A stretch of DNA of 64,000 nucleotides from Calothrix sp. NIES-4101 (lineage in GTDB: Bacteria; Cyanobacteriota; Cyanobacteriia; Cyanobacteriales; Nostocaceae): positions 5,378,794 to 5,442,793 of the forward strand of contig AP018280.1 of assembly GCA_004296455.1 (NCBI GenBank), read 5' to 3'. Within the stretch, counting starts at the first letter, position 1. Every line of letters starts with the position of its first letter. A model generated the notes under the pieces. It did no database searches. It had not been told where the DNA came from and worked only from the letters and a program-made list of their open reading frames with translations. Shown here piece by piece: positions 63,996 to 64,000 of the stretch. A program made the position numbers and the translations under genes.

Positions 63996-64000
63996 CCCAG

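Noticed and set aside
1..64000. tRNA, rRNA, CRISPR arrays, prophage genes
   Set aside because: None found by reading all gaps; short stems lacked tRNA features such as GGTTCGA-type T-loops.

Overview
The window comes from a filamentous, probably heterocyst-forming (Nostocales-type) cyanobacterium. This is inferred from the many GCGATCGC (HIP1) palindromes, cyanobacterial versions of heme oxygenase, CobW, UbiX and LapA, an ABA4-like pigment protein, a very long kinase/AAA/GAF/histidine-kinase protein, NB-ARC signalling proteins, several PEP-CTERM secreted proteins and a ScyA-like thiamine-diphosphate enzyme. Most of the window is chromosomal housekeeping and signalling DNA with loose spacing and few operons. 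No tRNA, rRNA or CRISPR array was seen.

Layout. 0-8 kb: a Tat/lipoprotein Rieske protein, a SulP anion transporter, a bactofilin-like membrane protein, a tiny membrane protein, a DUF938 methyltransferase and two PEP-CTERM proteins, one with striking internal repeats. 8-10.4 kb: a methionine-salvage cluster (mtnD, mtnX, mtnB) followed by a small monooxygenase-fold protein. 10.5-23.5 kb: two paralogous GH10-like hydrolases, radC, thrS, recA (with a duplicated ribosome-binding site and start, and a LexA-like box), a subtilase with Glu at the usual Asp position, rpe, a third PEP-CTERM protein and a GH104-type muramidase. 23.5-31.6 kb: menH, a beta-lactamase-fold protein beside a Ser/Thr kinase with an ARC6/IMS-like tail, a CsoR/InrS-type metal sensor, a candidate small RNA, an HtrA protease and an Asn-rich protein.

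31.8-43 kb: one insertion sequence, a pentapeptide-repeat protein, murJ, a small outer-membrane-type protein, an orphan iron-type ABC ATPase and the giant multi-domain kinase. 43-46.2 kb is the most unusual locus: a ScyA-like ThDP enzyme converging on a KAS III-fold protein in which catalytic Cys and His appear replaced by Ser and Cys while Asn is kept. This looks like a small, uncharacterised carbon-carbon or acyl-transfer pathway. 46.7-51.1 kb: ABA4-like protein, cobW, heme oxygenase and a low-complexity cyanobacterial protein. 52-64 kb: an RNase R-like protein whose usual metal-binding Asp cluster is not recognisable, ubiX, a LapA-like protein, a small conserved protein, an NB-ARC protein without a sensor repeat domain, aroK, two tandem paralogous membrane Ser/Thr kinases, argB and a secreted Arg/Tyr/Asn-rich protein.

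Intergenic DNA is rich in short dispersed repeats: an almost identical 34-nt element at 2.4 and 15.2 kb, several hairpin repeats and a MITE-like 118-bp element before recA. All functional assignments are by reading protein motifs; no database search was possible.
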